Origin: an uncultured Lachnospiraceae bacterium
GTDB lineage: Bacteria; Bacillota; Clostridia; Lachnospirales; Lachnospiraceae
Assembly: GCA_910588885.1 (NCBI GenBank)
Contig: CAJUSQ010000068.1
Span: 1-16,711 of the forward strand
Direction of reading: 5' to 3'
Length of the DNA: 16,711 bases
Below the pieces are notes generated by a model that worked only from the letters and a program-made list of their open reading frames with translations, did not search any database and was not told the origin of the DNA. This document shows positions 14,370-16,711 of this stretch, one piece after another; positions within the stretch are counted from its first letter, which is position 1, and each line of letters starts with the position of its first letter. The translations under genes and the position numbers were made by a program.

Positions 14370-16085
14370 ATGAAGAGAGATAGTTTGAAGAAACTGGTAT
14401 CCCTTGGCTTAGTAGGACTTATGGCAGTCGGGATGCTGGCAGGCTGCGGCGGTGGCGGCGATAACGCAGAAAAGAATGAGGGAGGCGGCAGCGGCAGCAA
14501 CGCTTCAGCAGAAGTAAAATTGTCTGCACCGGGTTCTTACCCGATCGTAGAGGAAGGCGAACTGGAAATGACCATGTTCACCATGAGTATGCCCAATGTA
14601 GAGGATTTTGCTACCAACGATTTTACGAAATACATGGAAGAAAAGACCGGAATCAAGATGAACTTCTTAACCGGCGGACGTGACGACTGGGAAGATAAGC
14701 TGAACATGATCCTTCAGAACGATGATCTTCCGGATTTCATTTTCGGCGTAAGCCCGAATATTGCAAAATTCGGTGTTAAAGAGGAAATCCTTATTCCGAT
14801 TGACCAGTATCTGACCGAAGATATCATGCCCAACTACTTAAAAATGATGGAACAGTTTGGTTTGGATCAGACCATCGAAACCGATGGAAAAATCTATTCC
14901 ATTGCAAACATTAACGACTGCTTCCACTGTAACTATGCGCGTAAAATGTGGGTAAATACTGCTTTCCTGGAGGAAATCGGCGTAGAAGCCCCCACCACTA
15001 CCGAAGAGTTCAAGGATGTCTGCCAGAAATTCCTGGAGAAGCATCCGGACGGAATCGCTGTAGCCGGCGCAGAAACCGGATGGTTTGTTCGTATGCAGGA
15101 CTTCTTAATGGGCGCTTATACCTTTGATCCCATTAAATCCCAGACTCTCAATGTTCGGGACCACATCGCCCTGAATTCTTCCACCGGTAAGATGGAATGT
15201 ATGGCTACCAATGACAAATACAAAGAAGGTCTGAAGTTCATCAACGAACTGTATCAGATGGGCGCAATCTATGATGCAGACTTCACCCAGACCAGTGAGG
15301 ACTTAAAGCGTCTTGTAAACCAGGCTCCGGTATTATTCTTCACAGCAGGTACCATTTCCGACTGTATTGACTCTGCTTCCAATCCGGATCTGTACAAACA
15401 GTATTCCGCTTTGGCTCCGATCGCAGGCCCGGACGGCACTCAGATTGCTTGGTACTGGCCGGATCAGGCAGTATCCTCCGGCGCTCTTACCATTACCAAG
15501 AGCTGCAAGAATCCCGAAGCCGTTCTGCGCTGGGTTGACTATTTCTTCAGTGATATCGGTGACTTAACTTCTCAGTATGGTGCGGAAGAAGGAACTGACT
15601 GGGTTCTCAATCCGGAAGGAGAAGTTGGTTTGAACGGCGAACCCGCTTACTGTAAAATTATTAATTCTTATTCCGCAGAACCTCAGAACCATGACTGGCA
15701 GGATGTAGGTATCCGTGTAGCTCCGGCTGACTATCGTCTTGGCTGGGCAACTGACCCCACTATTGATCCTTACTCTCCTGACGGCCTGGAGCTTCTCCTT
15801 TACAATGCCAGCAAGGAACTGTATGAGCCTTACGGCAAAAACACCGACTATGTACAGCTGAGTGAATTGAAGATCACTGACGAAGAAGCTACCGAAGTAT
15901 CTACCATCGCCGTAGAAATCGAAAAGCTGATCGAAGAAACCTCTGTTGCATTCATGACCGGTGCAAGGGACATTGACGCGGATTGGGACAGCTACATTTC
16001 TTCCCTGGATGCCGCTGGCTTATCCACTCTGATCGAAGTATATCAGACTGCTTATGACAGAATGCAGGAAGCCGCAAATAATTAA
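14370..16085 (+). CDS. Sugar-type ABC transporter solute-binding lipoprotein (LplA-like)
   Basis: A 571-aa secreted lipoprotein that captures the substrate for the ABC importer whose permease gene follows. The signal peptide has basic residues (MKRDSLKK), a hydrophobic core and the lipobox LAGC, with lipidation at Cys26. A Gly/Ser/Asn-rich tether runs to about residue 50. The mature part has the build of the large LplA-type cluster: an N-terminal lobe with the EKTGIKMNF and DDLPDFIFG segments, and a tail rich in acids and aromatics. Its length exceeds that of classic MalE-like proteins, fitting this subfamily, which often binds complex oligosaccharides. AAGGAGGAGG just before the ATG is a very strong ribosome site, and the codon choice looks adapted to high expression. 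The adjacent AraC-type sensor probably activates it. The exact sugar cannot be told from sequence. Confidence 0.93.
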   Translation: MKRDSLKKLVSLGLVGLMAVGMLAGCGGGGDNAEKNEGGGSGSNASAEVKLSAPGSYPIVEEGELEMTMFTMSMPNVEDFATNDFTKYMEEKTGIKMNFLTGGRDDWEDKLNMILQNDDLPDFIFGVSPNIAKFGVKEEILIPIDQYLTEDIMPNYLKMMEQFGLDQTIETDGKIYSIANINDCFHCNYARKMWVNTAFLEEIGVEAPTTTEEFKDVCQKFLEKHPDGIAVAGAETGWFVRMQDFLMGAYTFDPIKSQTLNVRDHIALNSSTGKMECMATNDKYKEGLKFINELYQMGAIYDADFTQTSEDLKRLVNQAPVLFFTAGTISDCIDSASNPDLYKQYSALAPIAGPDGTQIAWYWPDQAVSSGALTITKSCKNPEAVLRWVDYFFSDIGDLTSQYGAEEGTDWVLNPEGEVGLNGEPAYCKIINSYSAEPQNHDWQDVGIRVAPADYRLGWATDPTIDPYSPDGLELLLYNASKELYEPYGKNTDYVQLSELKITDEEATEVSTIAVEIEKLIEETSVAFMTGARDIDADWDSYISSLDAAGLSTLIEVYQTAYDRMQEAANN

Positions 16086-16089
16086 TCAA

Positions 16090-16103
16090 TGCAGAAAACT
16101 GCA
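16090..16103 (+). other. Small stem-loop after the lipoprotein gene
   Basis: TGCAG (16090-16094) and CTGCA (16099-16103) pair around a loop of four A. It lies just after the lipoprotein stop and before the much stronger hairpin at 16118-16148. It may add to 3'-end protection of the upstream message, but it is weak alone. Confidence 0.35.
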
Positions 16104-16117
16104 GAAGAAGGAAGCTT

Positions 16118-16148
16118 AAGAGCCGCCCGCCTCTTGCGGGCGGCTCTT
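16118..16148 (+). promoter_or_regulatory. Strong intercistronic hairpin
   Basis: A perfect 13-bp GC-rich stem, 16118-16130 with 16136-16148, closes a five-base loop (CTCTT). It is followed by CTAGAAAAGG, not a U-run, so full intrinsic termination is unlikely. It sits between the lipoprotein and permease genes. In such operons a hairpin of this type protects the upstream message from 3' exonucleases and gives far more binding protein than permease, the known arrangement for binding-protein-dependent importers. Partial termination is the alternative. Confidence 0.8.
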
Positions 16149-16168
16149 CTAGAAAAGGAGGAGTCTTT

Positions 16169-16711
16169 ATGGCAAAAGGAAATACTACACTGCCTGCCGA
16201 AAAAAAGAGAAAAATGAAAAATTATAACTGGCAGTTCTGGGCAATCATTGCCCTTCCTGTCATTTATGCCTTTGTTTTCGCCTACATTCCCATGGGCGGT
16301 ATTATCATCGCCTTTAAAGATTACAGTATTTCAAAAGGTATTTTAGGAAGCGACTGGGTTGGACTTAAGTATTTCATACAATTTTTGACCTCTACCAACA
16401 GTGTCCTTGTTATTAAAAATACATTGATATTGGGTGTTTATACGTTAATCGTAAACTTCCCGATCCCTATTTTACTTGCCATCGGCATTAACGAAGTACG
16501 GAACCGCTTCTTCAAAAAATCCGTGCAGATGGTAACCTATGCTCCCTACTTTATCTCAGTGGTTGTATTGGTTGGTATGATGATGCAGATGATGGATTTA
16601 AGAACCGGTATCGTAAATGTCCTTTTATCCAAAATCGGTATGGATCCCGTAAACTTCTTCGGTGACGCCGGATTATTCCGTTCCCTGTATGTATGGAGCG
16701 GTGTATGGCAG
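16169..16711 (+). CDS. ABC transporter permease, LplB type (partial, 3' end outside window)
   Basis: The first 181 residues of an integral membrane permease of a sugar importer; the frame is open to the window edge. ATG 16169 follows AAGGAGGAG. A basic N-terminus (EKKRKMKN) leads to a first membrane span at about residues 22-49 with the LplB-type pattern LPVIYAFVFAYIPMGGIIIAFKDY. Further spans lie at about 84-107 and 119-142 (YAPYFISVVVLVGMMMQMM). The segment DLRTGIVNVLLSKIGMDPVNFF is typical of this family. The EAA loop that contacts the ATPase is beyond the end. It works with the lipoprotein encoded upstream, and a second permease of the YtcP type would be expected next. The ATPase is often encoded elsewhere in this subfamily. 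Confidence 0.93.
   Translation, partial: MAKGNTTLPAEKKRKMKNYNWQFWAIIALPVIYAFVFAYIPMGGIIIAFKDYSISKGILGSDWVGLKYFIQFLTSTNSVLVIKNTLILGVYTLIVNFPIPILLAIGINEVRNRFFKKSVQMVTYAPYFISVVVLVGMMMQMMDLRTGIVNVLLSKIGMDPVNFFGDAGLFRSLYVWSGVWQ

Noticed and set aside
16118..16148. Intrinsic terminator between the lipoprotein and permease genes
   Set aside because: The stem is perfect but has no U-run after it, and the next gene begins 20 bases later with its own ribosome site.

Overview
The window looks like chromosomal DNA from a gut-type Clostridia, probably a Lachnospiraceae member. This is an inference. It rests on strong AGGAGG-type ribosome binding sites, TTGACA/TATAAT promoters, U-run hairpin terminators, roughly balanced GC with AT-rich intergenic regions, and an LplA/LplB-type sugar ABC transporter next to a membrane-anchored AraC-type regulator. 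No RNA genes, CRISPR arrays, insertion sequences, phage genes or integration scars were seen.

Layout. (1) 1-960: a plausible sigma-70 promoter, a leader with two tandem copies of a hairpin-forming 28-bp repeat, and an unrecognised 248-aa protein, closed by a bidirectional terminator. (2) 1017-2876, minus strand: nagB-nagA, which turn N-acetylglucosamine-6-phosphate into fructose-6-phosphate. The consensus promoter has a dyad over its -35 box. (3) 3055-11382, plus strand: one probable six-gene operon with gaps of 42 nt or less. It holds a nucleoside-phosphorylase-fold enzyme, an 872-aa cytosolic transglutaminase/PNGase-like protein, a DeoR-type repressor, an M17 aminopeptidase, CutC, and a membrane CcdA-like protein carrying two CXXC thioredoxin-like domains. 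(4) 11392-11682, minus strand: an unrecognised 96-aa protein that converges on the operon and diverges from the next gene across a perfect palindrome. (5) 11760-14081, plus: a two-TM sensor with an AraC DNA-binding domain. (6) 14370-16711, plus: a solute-binding lipoprotein, a strong intercistronic hairpin, and the start of an LplB-type permease cut by the window edge.

How the parts may fit. The lipoprotein, permease and AraC-type sensor form a typical regulated oligosaccharide uptake locus. NagBA would take amino-sugar phosphates into glycolysis. The operon between them pairs a cytosolic transglutaminase/PNGase-fold protein with a peptidase and a sugar-phosphate-type (DeoR) repressor. This allows the hypothesis of a cytosolic glycopeptide or amide-linked conjugate breakdown module, but nothing in the sequence proves the substrate. 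The main novelty candidates are the multidomain transglutaminase-like protein with a changed third catalytic position and its operon, the double-CXXC CcdA-like fusion, the tandem hairpin leader at 132-192, and the palindrome that overlaps a ribosome binding site at 11691-11708.
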